A DNA stretch of 64,000 nt from Actinomycetota bacterium (GCA_023379935.1 JAMCPD010000022.1:42191-106190); one strand, 5' to 3'. Counted from the stretch's first letter, positions 27,036 to 37,023 are shown. The notes: generated by a model not told the origin, from the sequence alone. Numbers and translations are program-made.

Positions 27036-27992
27036 GTGTTGGATATTGCCTACCAAGGCGATAGGGCGGCGTTGGCCCGGTTGATATCCATTATTGAAAA
27101 AGGTGGCGGAGGTGCCCATGAAATAGGAAGGCTTGTATATCCCCGTTCCGGCAACACTTACACTATAGGAATAACCGGGGCCCCCGGGGCTGGAAAATCT
27201 ACACTGGTAGACAAACTGGTCACGCATATACGAAACGCTCCCACCAGATCTCCACAAAAGGTTGCCGTATTGGCAATCGACCCCTCATCACCTTTTTCAG
27301 GGGGAGCAATCTTGGGAGACCGTGTCCGGATGCAGGATCACGCTACCGATGATGGGGTATTTATACGTTCTATGGCAACCCGGGGACATCTGGGCGGACT
27401 GTCATTAGCGGTTCCCCAAGTAATACGACTGCTTGACGCTGTCGGAATCCCATTGGTGATAGTCGAAACTGTCGGAGTCGGACAGGTGGAAATTGAGGTA
27501 GCCAAGGCTACGGACACTACCGTGGTGGTATTAAACCCCGGTTGGGGTGATGCCATACAGGCAAACAAAGCGGGTCTTTTAGAGATAGCACAAATTTTTG
27601 CAATCAACAAAGCAGATCGCCCCGGAGTGCAGGAAACAAAAAGAGATCTGGAAATGATGCTGTCGCTCTCAAATGAAATCTCATGGCGTCCTCCAATAGT
27701 CCCGGTCGTGGCAACCGCAGCAGAGGGCATAGAAGCGCTGTGGGATAAGATACAAGAACACCATGAATACTTACATACAGATAACAAGCTGGACAAAGTA
27801 CGAAAAGCCAGAAGAGAGGAGGAGTTTCACCGTGTTATATCCATGCTCTTGGAGAATAAAATAGACAATCTGCTCAACTCTTCTGATTCACAAAAGCTTA
27901 AAATGGCGGTAATAAACGGTTTGACAGACTCTTACGAGGCGGCCGAACACTTAATAAAGGAGCTATTCAATGACAGAAAATACGACATTTAG
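27036..27992 (+). CDS. meaB: MeaB/ArgK-type GTPase, methylmalonyl-CoA mutase chaperone
   Basis: A 318-residue G3E GTPase with Walker A GITGAPGAGKSTLVDKL, DPSSPFSGGAILGDRVRM, VETVGVGQVEIEV and the NKAD motif. MeaB protects and reloads B12-dependent acyl-CoA mutases. The GTG start at 27036 lacks a good ribosome-binding site. Homologous sequence continues in frame upstream to about 27000 (LDTLEIDEVLDIA), but no standard start codon exists there, so the true start is uncertain. It overlaps the downstream enoyl-CoA hydratase by 23 bases and lies near a mutase subunit on the other strand. Confidence 0.92.
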   Translation: MLDIAYQGDRAALARLISIIEKGGGGAHEIGRLVYPRSGNTYTIGITGAPGAGKSTLVDKLVTHIRNAPTRSPQKVAVLAIDPSSPFSGGAILGDRVRMQDHATDDGVFIRSMATRGHLGGLSLAVPQVIRLLDAVGIPLVIVETVGVGQVEIEVAKATDTTVVVLNPGWGDAIQANKAGLLEIAQIFAINKADRPGVQETKRDLEMMLSLSNEISWRPPIVPVVATAAEGIEALWDKIQEHHEYLHTDNKLDKVRKARREEEFHRVISMLLENKIDNLLNSSDSQKLKMAVINGLTDSYEAAEHLIKELFNDRKYDI

Positions 27993-28791
27993 AGACAATA
28001 CAACCGGTCAACATTTTGTAACCTTGGAACTGCTCCAAAATAACACTGCAATAATAAAACTGAATCGCCCAAAAGTAAACGCCTTATCAATTGAGTTATT
28101 ACTTGAGTTAGCCCAAACAGCAAAACAGTTGACTGAGTCACCGCCCGGTGCCGTAATTCTATGGGGTGGAGAAAGGATATTTGCTTCTGGGGCAGATATC
28201 GACGAGCTAACCAACATGACCGCTCAACGAGGCAAAGCACGCGAGGTCGCTGAGGCGTTTTACGAAGCTACTCACCAGCTTTCTTTGATCCCAAGAATAA
28301 CCATAGCCGCTATATCGGGATACGCTCTCGGAGGTGGGCTGGAGTTGGCGTTGGCTTGTGACTTTAGAATTGCCGCTGAAAACGCTAAGCTGGGGCTGGT
28401 GGAAATACTGTTGGGCATTATCCCTGGAGGCGGGGGAACTCAACGGCTTGCACGACTTATAGGAACTTGTCGCGCAAAAGAACTAATACTGTCAGGTAGA
28501 CAACTTAGCGCGTCAGAGGCTCTTGAGATTGGACTGATTAACCAGGTAACACGGAAGGATGACCTTTTTGAGAAGGCGCTTGAGATGGGGTCAGGCTTTG
28601 CCAAAGGACCCCTCGTGGCTCAATATTTGGCCAAAAAAGCTATTGATGAAGGGATTGATACAACGCTTCAGGAAGGTTTAATGCTGGAACGTCAAGCATT
28701 TGAAACGGTGTTTTCCACTAAAGATGCCCAGATAGGCTTGGAATCATTCTTGCAAAACGGACCGGGAAAAGCCAATTTCATCGGACAATAA
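27970..28791 (+). CDS. enoyl-CoA hydratase/isomerase family protein
   Basis: A 273-residue crotonase-fold enzyme. Both catalytic glutamates of true hydratases are present: GYALGGGLELALACDF (Glu144 equivalent) and KLGLVEILLGIIPGGGGTQ (Glu164 equivalent). The oxyanion hole is in IFASGADIDEL. It likely hydrates trans-2-enoyl-CoA in fatty or branched-chain acid oxidation. It is co-transcribed with meaB and convergent with the mutase large subunit. Confidence 0.9.
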   Translation: MTENTTFRDNTTGQHFVTLELLQNNTAIIKLNRPKVNALSIELLLELAQTAKQLTESPPGAVILWGGERIFASGADIDELTNMTAQRGKAREVAEAFYEATHQLSLIPRITIAAISGYALGGGLELALACDFRIAAENAKLGLVEILLGIIPGGGGTQRLARLIGTCRAKELILSGRQLSASEALEIGLINQVTRKDDLFEKALEMGSGFAKGPLVAQYLAKKAIDEGIDTTLQEGLMLERQAFETVFSTKDAQIGLESFLQNGPGKANFIGQ

Positions 28792-28801
28792 ACTCGACAC
28801 C

Positions 28802-30391
28802 CTAGAGAACTGGATCCTCTTTCCAGTATCCAAATACCTCACCAAGGGTCGCGATAATCTCCCCTAAGGTAGCTCTGTGTCGAACGGACTCTATAAAAGC
28901 AGGCATTAAATTTGTATCGGCGGAGGTGGCATCAACTTTAATACGCTCTAAACTGGCGATAACGGTGTTCTCATCTCTCTTGGACTTGGTCAAAGCTAAA
29001 CGCTCAAGTTGGCGGGCCTGTGTTTCATGCCCTATTTGCAAGATGGGGGGAAGTTCTTCTTCATTGCCTTCAAAAAAATCGTTAATCCCTACCAGTATTT
29101 GCTGTTTAGAGTTTACTCTTTGTGTGAACTCATATGAAGAATCAGCTATGCGAGCCTCGAACCACCCTGATTCAATCCCCTCATACACGCCCTCCAGCAT
29201 TGACCCTTTCCCCAGTTGATCTAAGTAAAGAAAGATTTCCTCGCTGCGACGCTCAATCTCATCCGTTATCCATTCGACAAAAGCAGAACCACCAAGCGGA
29301 TCAACCACCTTATCAACGCCCGTCTCATATGCGATTACCTGTTGAGTACGCAATGCTATGCGGGCTGCTTTTTCTGTCGGGAGTGCCAACACTTCATCCA
29401 TTGAGTTGGTGTGCAAGCTTTGTGTACCACCCAATACTGCAGCCAGCGCCTCGGTTGTGGTACGTACTATGTTCACTTCAGGCTGTTGAGCGCTGAGAGA
29501 TACTCCTGATGTTTGTGTGTGGAAACGACACTGCAACGACCTGGCGTCTTTTGCGCCATAACGTTGCTTCATCCATTTTGCCCATATGCGCCTGGCTGCT
29601 CTAAACTTAGCAATCTCCTCAAAAAAATCTATATGGGAGTTGAAAAAAAAGCTCAGCCGCGGTGCAAAATCATCAACATCTATCCCCGATTGGATAGCCG
29701 CCTCCACATAAGCAAAACCGTTTGCAAGTGTAAACGCAAGTTCTTGTGCAGCAGTAGAACCGGCTTCTCTTATATGATAACCTGAAATAGAAATAGGATG
29801 CCACCGCGGCATTTTATCACTGCAAAACCGTATCATATCAACAATCAAGCGCATAGACGGGCGGGGTGGAAAAATAAACTCCTTCTGTGCCTGGTACTCT
29901 TTCAATATATCGTTTTGGATAGTACCACCTAATTTAGCAAGAGGAACTGTATTTTCTTGGCCGACAACTATATACATGGCAAGCAAAACCGCCGCGGGAG
30001 AGTTTATCGTCATAGAGGTAGTCACCTTCCCTACGTCTATCCCCTTAAAAAGATCAATCATGTCATCTACCGTATCTATTGCTACACCACAACGACCTAT
30101 CTCGCCTATACTGTGCGAATCATCAGAGTCCCTGCCCATCAAAGTAGGCAGGTCAAAAGCGACTGAAAGTCCTGTCCCTCCCGCTTTAAGCAACTGATGA
30201 AACCTGGCGTTGGTATCAACAGCAGTACCAAAGCCGGAGAACATCCTCATTGTCCACAGTTTTGAACGGTACATATCCCGGTGTATGCCCCTTGTATAGG
30301 GATATTCACCGGGTAGTTCATCTGTTGCGCAAGAACTGTACACAGACTCCAGCGGTATACCTGACATTGTAGAAAAGTCTATTTCTCTCAT
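28802..30391 (-). CDS. methylmalonyl-CoA mutase-type large subunit (TIM barrel only)
   Basis: A 529-residue protein covering only the substrate barrel of B12-dependent acyl-CoA mutases; the cobalamin-binding domain is absent and must come from another gene. Diagnostic positions, by eye in Propionibacterium numbering, are WTMRMFSGFG (Phe at Tyr89), PPRPSMRLI (Arg207 kept), ISISGYHIREAG (His244 kept) and HTNSMDEVLALPTE (Asn366 and Glu370 kept). Keeping Arg207 favours a carboxylated substrate such as methylmalonyl-CoA, while Phe89 is the isobutyryl-CoA mutase state. The closest B12-binding subunit in view is 50520-50942. Next to meaB. Confidence 0.88.
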   Translation of the reverse strand: MREIDFSTMSGIPLESVYSSCATDELPGEYPYTRGIHRDMYRSKLWTMRMFSGFGTAVDTNARFHQLLKAGGTGLSVAFDLPTLMGRDSDDSHSIGEIGRCGVAIDTVDDMIDLFKGIDVGKVTTSMTINSPAAVLLAMYIVVGQENTVPLAKLGGTIQNDILKEYQAQKEFIFPPRPSMRLIVDMIRFCSDKMPRWHPISISGYHIREAGSTAAQELAFTLANGFAYVEAAIQSGIDVDDFAPRLSFFFNSHIDFFEEIAKFRAARRIWAKWMKQRYGAKDARSLQCRFHTQTSGVSLSAQQPEVNIVRTTTEALAAVLGGTQSLHTNSMDEVLALPTEKAARIALRTQQVIAYETGVDKVVDPLGGSAFVEWITDEIERRSEEIFLYLDQLGKGSMLEGVYEGIESGWFEARIADSSYEFTQRVNSKQQILVGINDFFEGNEEELPPILQIGHETQARQLERLALTKSKRDENTVIASLERIKVDATSADTNLMPAFIESVRHRATLGEIIATLGEVFGYWKEDPVL

Positions 30392-30508
30392 AGTGATTTC
30401 TTATAACTTTAACCGAATAATCTTCTTGCTGCACATATCCAAGAAATATGTTACTTTTATCTCTAGAATGTGCAATTTTCATCAAACTGGAGTACACTTT
30501 TTATCATT

Positions 30509-31576
30509 ATGATAACGCGGGGAGATACGGACGCAACTGTAACTACGGGTATACCTACAATCAGGAGTAGGAGTACGGATGAGGATACGCTGGATCATAA
30601 CCTGGCCCTAGACTTGGTACGCGTTACGGAGTCAGCTGCTTTGGCTGCTTCACGTTGGATGGGGAAAGGCGACAAAGAAGCTGCAGACAACTCTGCCGTA
30701 AATGCCATGCGGATGTGGCTTTCCGACGTACCGATGGATGGAATCGTGGTCATAGGTGAAGGGGAAAAAGACAATGCGCCAATGCTGTACAATGGGGAAA
30801 AGCTTGGTAACGGGACTCCGCCTTTATGCGATATTGCCGTAGATCCAATTGACGGTACCACATTAACAGCTCTCGGACGCGGCGGAGCTTTGGCAGTAAT
30901 AGCCGTAAGCGAACGTAACTCCATGTTTGATCCGGGACCCTGTGTATATATGGAAAAAATAGCGGTAGGCCCGCCTGCGGTAGGGAAGGTGAACATAAAT
31001 CGTTCCCCGACCGAAAATCTCATGGCAGTCTCAAAGGCGAAAGATACTCCGGTTGAAGAGCTGACCGCGATCATCTTGGACCGCGACAGACACAAAGATC
31101 TCATATCTGAAGTACGTTCCACCGGTTGCCGCATACGACTCATCAACGATGGCGACGTAGCGGCCGCCATATCAACTGCCTGGTATGATTCGGGAGTAGA
31201 TATACTTTTCGGAATAGGCGGTACACCTGAAGGAGTTCTGGCGGCTGCCGCACTAAAATGTATGGGAGGCGAAATACAGGGCAAGCTGTGGCCAAGAAAT
31301 GAGACGGAGCGTAAAGCGGCTCTGGAGGCGGGCTACGATCTCAACAAAGTACTGGCAACCAATGATCTCGTTAAAGGAAATAACTGCTTTTTTGCCGCTA
31401 CGGGCATAACCGACGGTGAACTACTGACAGGTGTGCGCTACCATGCAAGAGGAGCTACCACCAAGTCACTGGTCATGCGTTCCCGCAGCGGAACTATCAG
31501 GGTAATAGAAACACACCATCGTTTACGAAAGTTGAAAAGGTTTAAGTGGTATCAGGTAGGATTCGGAGGAAAATAA
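30509..31576 (+). CDS. glpX: class II fructose-1,6-bisphosphatase
   Basis: About 355 residues from ATG 30509; a GTG at 30470 would add 13 residues without family likeness. Metal and substrate motifs are [35 protein letters not shown] and [21 protein letters not shown]. It dephosphorylates fructose-1,6-bisphosphate in gluconeogenesis and is the usual FBPase of Actinobacteria. The metallohydrolase gene starts one base after its stop. Confidence 0.95.
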   Translation: MITRGDTDATVTTGIPTIRSRSTDEDTLDHNLALDLVRVTESAALAASRWMGKGDKEAADNSAVNAMRMWLSDVPMDGIVVIGEGEKDNAPMLYNGEKLGNGTPPLCDIAVDPIDGTTLTALGRGGALAVIAVSERNSMFDPGPCVYMEKIAVGPPAVGKVNINRSPTENLMAVSKAKDTPVEELTAIILDRDRHKDLISEVRSTGCRIRLINDGDVAAAISTAWYDSGVDILFGIGGTPEGVLAAAALKCMGGEIQGKLWPRNETERKAALEAGYDLNKVLATNDLVKGNNCFFAATGITDGELLTGVRYHARGATTKSLVMRSRSGTIRVIETHHRLRKLKRFKWYQVGFGGK

Positions 31577-31577
31577 T

Positions 31578-32216
31578 ATGTTAGAAAACTTTACTTGGTT
31601 TAAGCAGTCATCTTATCTCTACAAGGATGACGAGATAACTTGCTATGTAGATCCTTGGGCTTTGACGACAGACGATCCGGCAGACGTGATCTTGATTACA
31701 CATGCCCATTTCGATCACTATTCGCCGGAGGACATTGAAAAAGTACAACGGGATAAGACTATAATAGTTGCTCCGGCAGACATAGCAAAGGAACTTTCCG
31801 GCAACATAGTGCCAATAGCGCCGGGAGACTCCAAGGAGGTGTCGGGTATAAAGATCCAAGCTGTTCCGGCATACAACACCTTAGAAGAGCGCCTTGAGTT
31901 CCACCCGAAAAAGAACAAGTGGGTTGGTTACTTGATTGAGCTTGGCGGAGTTACTTACTATCATGCTGGCGATACCGACCACGCACCCGAACTGTCGGAT
32001 ATACAAACAGACATCGCTTTCTTGCCGATAGGCGGCACTTATACAATGGATGTCCCTCAAGCCGCAGGGCTTGCCCGGGCGATAAACCCACAACTGGCTG
32101 TTCCAATGCACTACGGTTTTGTGGTGGGCGCCAGTAGCGATGCTGATGCTTTTGCCGCCCAAGCCGCACCGGTAGCCGTACAGACCTTGCAACCGATACA
32201 TCCTTTTGAAAAATAG
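31578..32216 (+). CDS. MBL-fold metallohydrolase (UlaG-like)
   Basis: A 212-residue metallo-beta-lactamase-fold protein of the compact UlaG/YtkL group. The zinc motif is LITHAHFDHYSPEDIEKV, with further ligands in TYYHAGDTDHAPEL and AVPMHYG. The substrate is unknown. It begins directly after glpX and is probably co-transcribed with it. Confidence 0.9.
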   Translation: MLENFTWFKQSSYLYKDDEITCYVDPWALTTDDPADVILITHAHFDHYSPEDIEKVQRDKTIIVAPADIAKELSGNIVPIAPGDSKEVSGIKIQAVPAYNTLEERLEFHPKKNKWVGYLIELGGVTYYHAGDTDHAPELSDIQTDIAFLPIGGTYTMDVPQAAGLARAINPQLAVPMHYGFVVGASSDADAFAAQAAPVAVQTLQPIHPFEK

Positions 32217-32291
32217 TCCTTAGAATCAGCCAACTGGCAAGCCAAGCAACCAATTAACTTTTTGGGTTGTTGATAATCCTACCTCTAAAAC

Positions 32292-32759
32292 TCAATACGG
32301 TGGAGAGATATAAGTGGCACTAATCACTGTATGGTTTTCTATTTCAAGTAACCAGACAGACCCTTTACGGGCGCGTACTTTATCCACCCCCGCAACTTTT
32401 TGTGAAAAAAGGAATTCAAGTATTCCTAAGATGTTCTCACCATGGCTGCAAGCTACAACGTTATGCTTCAGCGTTACAAGGTAACCAAGCGTATCATCGG
32501 GTTGTGCACTTAACCCCAAAAGAGGCTGTATATCTATTTTTGCTCCTTTATATTTAGCCAAAGGCTCAAGTGTTTCGATACAACGCAGGGCTGGGCTGGA
32601 AAGTAAACTCCGAAATTTGATGTTGTCAAGTAAAGCCACTAGGCCTTGTGCTTGGGTTTTTCCCTTCTCAGTCAATGGGCGCCTTTCGTCATCACCTTTG
32701 AAAACAAACTGATCAACGGCCAATGCGTGTCTAACCAGATAAACCTTCATACTATACAC
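32292..32759 (-). CDS. sixA: SixA-type histidine phosphatase
   Basis: A 155-residue phosphohistidine phosphatase of the SixA group, with the catalytic RHG-like motif YLVRHALA at the N-terminus and the second catalytic His in ACSHGENI. RRPLTEKGKTQAQGL and SSPALRCIETLEPL are typical of the family. The start could also be the ATG three codons in. It lies beyond a strong hairpin that ends the MFS gene. Confidence 0.85.
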   Translation of the reverse strand: MYSMKVYLVRHALAVDQFVFKGDDERRPLTEKGKTQAQGLVALLDNIKFRSLLSSPALRCIETLEPLAKYKGAKIDIQPLLGLSAQPDDTLGYLVTLKHNVVACSHGENILGILEFLFSQKVAGVDKVRARKGSVWLLEIENHTVISATYISPPY

Positions 32760-32768
32760 CTACCACAA

Positions 32769-32798
32769 AAGAGTGCCTACTTTAGGTAAGGCACTCTT
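32769..32798 (-). terminator. rho-independent-like hairpin after MFS transporter
   Basis: A perfect 10-bp inverted repeat (AAGAGTGCCT / AGGCACTCTT) with a 10-base loop lies between the MFS stop and the sixA start. On the minus strand it is followed by TTTTG. Confidence 0.6.
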
Positions 32799-32846
32799 CA
32801 ATCCAGATACAACGACCCAGTATCATGTGGTTTTCAGCCTCTTGAA

Positions 32847-34343
32847 CTAAGCAGTTTCCTTTTTACGTACAGACACTGAAACAGGCGGCACAAAAGACTG
32901 GCTCTGATCCAAAACCTCACCTGATGCCGCTTCTAGATTATGTCCCATGGGCTCAGGCAGCACTATCAGCGTAAGTAAGATGCCAACTGTTGATACCCCA
33001 GCCATGATACCCATCACACCGCCAATCCCAAAAGCCTTGAGTAAATGGGGTACAAGCAGTGCTCCTATGAAGGCTCCGATCTTACCGCCTGCGGCAGAAA
33101 TTCCATACCCCGTACCTCGTACGGCGGTGGGGAAAATCTCTGCGGGATAAACAAAGGTGGTCTCATTGGGACCAAACTCAATAAAGAAGTAGCTTACACC
33201 AAATAGTATCAGGAAAAACACAGGGTTTTTGATCACACCCGGGATTATGGCAATTGCCCCAAATGCCAGCGCCATAATGAGAAAACCTTGCCACTGTATC
33301 CACTTACGACCGATCTTGTCCATAAGCCCAACGGCCATCCAGTAACCGGGAACAGCAAAGACCGCAAAAATCGCTCCGGCAATCAATATGTTTGTCAACA
33401 AGGTGGCATGTGGCTGAAGTGCCTTCAAAATCAACGGGCTTGACACCGAGTTGCCGTAGAAAGCTATATCCATCAAGAACCAGCAACCTGCGGTGCCTAT
33501 AAGACGCAGTAAAAACGGCCGGGAGGTGAGTTTTGCCTTGAGCGAACGGGTACTACCCCCATTAGCAGTCCCACCAACCATTTGCCCGCCAACCATTTGC
33601 CCGCCTTCTATGGTACGCGACATAGTATGAGAAGATGAACCAGCTACCCAACGCACTGTTTCGGCGGTGGTTGCCTCATCCCCTTTTATTGCAAGGCTAT
33701 ATCGGGGAGTTTCCCTAATCTTGCGGCGTAGGTAAACAACTGTGGCCGCCGGGATGGCGCCAAGACCAAGCATTAGCCTCCAAGCAAGTGCATGAGGCAC
33801 ACCGGTACCAAGCAAAATAGCGGCTACAGCAGGGCCGGCCAAAAGTCCAAAGCCTTGCATGGCAAAGACCGTACCTATCAACCTTCCACGGTTCTTACGA
33901 TTAGAATACTCTGAGGTAATCACAGCAGAAGTACCATAGTCGCCCCCTACTCCAAGGCCAACCACGATACGGAATATAAACAGTACGACAAAGCTGGTCG
34001 AGAAAGCTGAGGCAATAGCACCAATCACCAACAACGTGACTTCAGTGCCATATATGGCTTTGCGCCCGAAAACATCCATAAGTTTACCAAAAGTAACCGC
34101 ACCAACCACCGCCGCCAACAGCGAAATTGCATTGAGCAATGAGAGCTGATTGGTTGTCAAATGCCAAATGGGGGTAAGAATGGCAGTAACTGTGCCTATA
34201 ATAAACAGATCATAGGCATCAGTGAAAAACCCCATCCCGGCAGTTAATACCGTCAGCCAATGTCGGGGATTGAGTGGTGCTTCATCAAGAGCCCCATAAA
34301 GCGGTGAAATCACCGATTGGGTTTGTTTATCAGATTCAGACAT
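32847..34343 (-). CDS. MFS transporter, phosphate:H+ symporter-like (PHS family)
   Basis: A 498-residue twelve-helix permease. GMGFFTDAYDLFIIG in helix 1 and GVGGDYGTSAVITSEY in helix 4 are hallmarks of the PHS/phosphate-permease branch. KLMDVFGRKAIYG is the loop 2-3 signature. The central cytoplasmic loop contains a small tandem duplication (GGQMVGGQMVGG), encoded by a repeated GGCAAATGGTTGGCGG-type unit near 33575-33605. The substrate is probably phosphate or an organic anion. Confidence 0.85.
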   Translation of the reverse strand: MSESDKQTQSVISPLYGALDEAPLNPRHWLTVLTAGMGFFTDAYDLFIIGTVTAILTPIWHLTTNQLSLLNAISLLAAVVGAVTFGKLMDVFGRKAIYGTEVTLLVIGAIASAFSTSFVVLFIFRIVVGLGVGGDYGTSAVITSEYSNRKNRGRLIGTVFAMQGFGLLAGPAVAAILLGTGVPHALAWRLMLGLGAIPAATVVYLRRKIRETPRYSLAIKGDEATTAETVRWVAGSSSHTMSRTIEGGQMVGGQMVGGTANGGSTRSLKAKLTSRPFLLRLIGTAGCWFLMDIAFYGNSVSSPLILKALQPHATLLTNILIAGAIFAVFAVPGYWMAVGLMDKIGRKWIQWQGFLIMALAFGAIAIIPGVIKNPVFFLILFGVSYFFIEFGPNETTFVYPAEIFPTAVRGTGYGISAAGGKIGAFIGALLVPHLLKAFGIGGVMGIMAGVSTVGILLTLIVLPEPMGHNLEAASGEVLDQSQSFVPPVSVSVRKKETA

Positions 34344-34513
34344 ATCAAGTCATATCTCCTTTTTGTATCTCCTTATGAATGAGTTCGCACATCCATAACC
34401 TTTATAACCATTACTTTTTTAGTATGACAGACAATGGTTAAATCCAAGTGTACAAAAGGTAATAATACGGTTAACAACAGGTGAATTTTTTTTTCAAGGT
34501 TTACCAGGAGTTT

Positions 34514-35446
34514 TCATGCCAGCTTTGGCATTACCTGACTCGCAATCAGTTCCAGATGTTCCAAATCGGATATATCCAATATCTGGAGGTATACAGTTTC
34601 TGCACCGGCTCTCCGATAAAGGTTTAACTTATCAACCGCTTCGTCTACGACTCCCCCAACTCCGTTTAAACGAAGATCTTCAGGTTCTCGCCCTATATTT
34701 GCTGCCCGAGCATGAAATTCTGCTTGGGTAGCGCCAACACAAGCGGCAACAGCGACAGAACGGTGTATCTCAGAGGGATCACGACCAATCTTCTCGGCTG
34801 CTGTTTCAACTAACTGATACTGTGTAACACAATCAGAAACGCCGGCAAAAGGAACGTTATACTCTTTCGCAAAACGGGCTGCCAACAACGGCGTCTTATG
34901 TTTTCCAAGTCCTCCTATGATAATCGGAGGATGCGGATTTTGGACAGGACGCGGCAAGGCAGGACAGTTCTGCAATGTAAAGTACTTACCGCTAAAGGAA
35001 AACAACTCATTTGGTGGCGTTAACCATATACCGGTTAAAATTGAAAGTTGTTCCTCAAAGCTCATAAAACGATCACTCACGGAAGGAAAGGGAATACCCA
35101 AAGCCTTATGCTCATCCTCAAACCAGCCTGTACCAAAGCCCAACTCCACGCGTCCGTTGCTCATGGCGTCAACTTGAGCAACAATGGTGGCAAACGGCCC
35201 TGGAAGTCTAAAGGTCGCAGAGGACACAAGGGTACCGAGACGGATTTTGGAGGTCTCTCTTGCAAGCCCGGCCAAGGTCACCCACGAGTCGGTGGGTCCC
35301 GGCAACGGGCTTCCCTCGCCCATTCTCAAAAAATGATCCGAACGGAAGAAAGCGTCAAAACCCAGTGTTTCTGCGGTTTGTGCTAAAACAAGCTGTTGCT
35401 CATAAGATGCACCTTGTTGCGGTTCGACAAATATACGAAACTTCAT
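34514..35446 (-). CDS. LLM-class (luciferase-like) F420-type oxidoreductase
   Basis: A 310-residue TIM-barrel flavin/F420 oxidoreductase. Features: FDAFFRSDHFLRMG, VTLAGLARETSKIRLGTLVS, VELGFGTGWFEDEHKALGIPFP and PPIIIGGLGKHKTPLLAARF. Actinobacterial members mostly use F420. The substrate is unknown. It is transcribed divergently from the SDR gene 38 bases away, and a shared TTATAATT element may serve both promoters. Confidence 0.88.
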   Translation of the reverse strand: MKFRIFVEPQQGASYEQQLVLAQTAETLGFDAFFRSDHFLRMGEGSPLPGPTDSWVTLAGLARETSKIRLGTLVSSATFRLPGPFATIVAQVDAMSNGRVELGFGTGWFEDEHKALGIPFPSVSDRFMSFEEQLSILTGIWLTPPNELFSFSGKYFTLQNCPALPRPVQNPHPPIIIGGLGKHKTPLLAARFAKEYNVPFAGVSDCVTQYQLVETAAEKIGRDPSEIHRSVAVAACVGATQAEFHARAANIGREPEDLRLNGVGGVVDEAVDKLNLYRRAGAETVYLQILDISDLEHLELIASQVMPKLA

Positions 35447-35472
35447 ATTAATAATTTTTACTACTTTTAGGT

Positions 35473-35478
35473 TATAAT
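35473..35478 (+). promoter_or_regulatory. -10 box of a leaderless SDR promoter
   Basis: TATAAT ends six bases before the SDR ATG, placing the predicted transcription start at the start codon itself. The element is nearly palindromic (TTATAATT) and may also act toward the divergent LLM gene. Confidence 0.6.
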
Positions 35479-35484
35479 TGCGAA

Positions 35485-36258
35485 ATGGACAAAAATGGAC
35501 AAATCAGCAAAGATGAAGCAACCGGCAAAGTTGCAGTTGTCACAGGTGCCTCAAGTGGAATTGGGAAAGCTACGGCAATAACACTGGCACAGGCAGGCTA
35601 CAAAGTAGTTTTGGGTGCCCGCAGAATGGACCGCCTCGTCCGGCTTGCAGCCGAAATAGACGGTATTGCAATGCATCTTGATGTAACAGATCCTGCTTCA
35701 GTCGAAGCCTTCACGAGCAAGATTGAAAAAACAAATATACTGGTCAATAATGCCGGCGGTGCATTGGGCCTTGATCCTGTAGCAGAAGCTAATGAGCAGT
35801 ACTGGGAGTGGATGTATCAAGCCAATGTCTTGGGCTCACTTCGTATGACAAAAGCCCTTTTGCCTAAGCTTGAAGCTTCCAATAACGGACATATAGTGCT
35901 CGTAACATCTGTTGCCGCTCATGAGGTTTACCGCAGCGGAGGAGGATATACGGCCGCAAAACATGCTCAGAGTGCTCTCGGACTTACCTTGCGACTCGAA
36001 CTTCTCGGAAAACCTGTACATATAACGGAAATAGCTCCAGGCATGGTTGAGACGGAATTTTCCATCACACGTTTTGAAGGTGATCAAAAACGCGCAAAAC
36101 AAGTATATGAAAACATGACACCTTTATCCGCAGAAGACGTAGCCGACTGTATCCTTTGGGCTGTAACACGACCCCCCCATGTCAACATTGACACTATAGT
36201 TGTAAAGCCCCTTGATCAAGCACGTGCAAGGGAAATACACCGCTCGACCACAGCTTAA
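35485..36258 (+). CDS. short-chain dehydrogenase/reductase
   Basis: A 257-residue classical SDR with the cofactor motif VTGASSGIGKAT, NNAGG (residues about 87-91), catalytic Ser in LVTSVAAHE and YTAAKHAQS (YxxxK). It resembles the YdfG/serine-dehydrogenase-like branch and is NADP-dependent by likeness. The last 36 coding-region bases examined (36187-36222) recur at 39448-39483 with one mismatch, so the 3' end of this gene was involved in a rearrangement. Confidence 0.9.
   Translation: MDKNGQISKDEATGKVAVVTGASSGIGKATAITLAQAGYKVVLGARRMDRLVRLAAEIDGIAMHLDVTDPASVEAFTSKIEKTNILVNNAGGALGLDPVAEANEQYWEWMYQANVLGSLRMTKALLPKLEASNNGHIVLVTSVAAHEVYRSGGGYTAAKHAQSALGLTLRLELLGKPVHITEIAPGMVETEFSITRFEGDQKRAKQVYENMTPLSAEDVADCILWAVTRPPHVNIDTIVVKPLDQARAREIHRSTTA
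36187..36222 (+). repeat. 36-bp direct repeat, copy 1 (inside SDR 3' end)
   Basis: Matches 39448-39483 at 35 of 36 positions in the same orientation. The two copies bracket the Fic/toxin-antitoxin island. Confidence 0.85.
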
Positions 36259-36816
36259 CTTGATAATAGCTTGGACGACACCGAATTAGATTGGCAACAG
36301 CTTACCGTTCGAAAGGTTGAAGTAAGGCAATTAGCCCAACTTTGCCGCTGATGACCACAACGCCCCTGGTAGTGGGTCTGTAAGGTCTTAATTTGGTCAC
36401 TACAACCTTGTGCAACTATTGAATGGTTTCTCAAGGTGAATGTCCTTATACCTTCAAGGTGTCGTAGATCTCCTTGTGGCACGCGCTCTAAGAGTGGCAG
36501 AGACCCGCAAGTGATGGATCTGGTCCTTGAATCGTCTGTAAAGATGATGGTGGATAAGTATATGGGTAGAGAGTGTCTCTTTGACAGTAGACCAGCGTCT
36601 CGTGTCTCAGACTTCATATGACAACAAAAATTGCGGTAACAAAAAAATGTTAACCCGCGGATACCAGATTGATAATCGTCGTAGTACCTATAGTCCCTCA
36701 TCTCCTGAAATATCAATGGCAAACATATTGTTATACCAAAATAAAGCAAACCGAAACGATTCGTTACAAAGTGGCAAACAACTCGCGGATACCAGAATTG
36801 CAGTTTGCTTTATTTT
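36259..36816. other. gene-free segment at left side of island
   Basis: 558 bases without a convincing gene; the long minus-strand frame through 36255-36749 has no recognisable family and unnatural composition. A perfect 14-bp inverted repeat occurs at 36738-36751 and 36803-36816. The sequence CGCGGATACCAGA occurs twice, near 36656 and 36784. It may be degraded mobile DNA. Confidence 0.4.
36738..36816. repeat. 14-bp perfect inverted repeat
   Basis: AAAATAAAGCAAAC (36738-36751) and its exact reverse complement (36803-36816) are 51 bases apart. The right arm ends directly at the stop of a small minus-strand ORF, so it could be a terminator or the ends of a miniature element. Confidence 0.6.
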
Positions 36817-37023
36817 CTAATAGAAGAAAAAATGTCTGTGACTTGACAAGATCCTTCCATACCGGCTCTTTAGAACAGTTCCTAATTGTCGAATCATTTG
36901 AGAGCGTCCAGCTTTTCCTGTTTTCTCCACTATTTCGATTTCTCGAACTTTATGGAGTTGATTTAGTATGTCCTCAATGGATGTTACGTCTAGGAGCACT
37001 TTAAAACGGCAATCTTCTTCCAC
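36817..37023 (-). CDS. small hypothetical protein or fragment
   Basis: A 68-residue frame (FKVLLDVTSIEDILNQLHKV, then EKTGKAGRSQMIRQLGTVL) between the inverted repeat and fic. The composition is plausible for a protein, and the segment looks like part of a winged-helix or ATPase regulator, but I cannot name a family. It may be a truncated remnant. Confidence 0.3.
   Translation of the reverse strand: MEEDCRFKVLLDVTSIEDILNQLHKVREIEIVEKTGKAGRSQMIRQLGTVLKSRYGRILSSHRHFFFY

Noticed and set aside
36255..36749. 164-residue minus-strand frame after the SDR gene
   Set aside because: Unnatural composition, no motif, overlaps repeats and the SDR stop; treated as non-coding.
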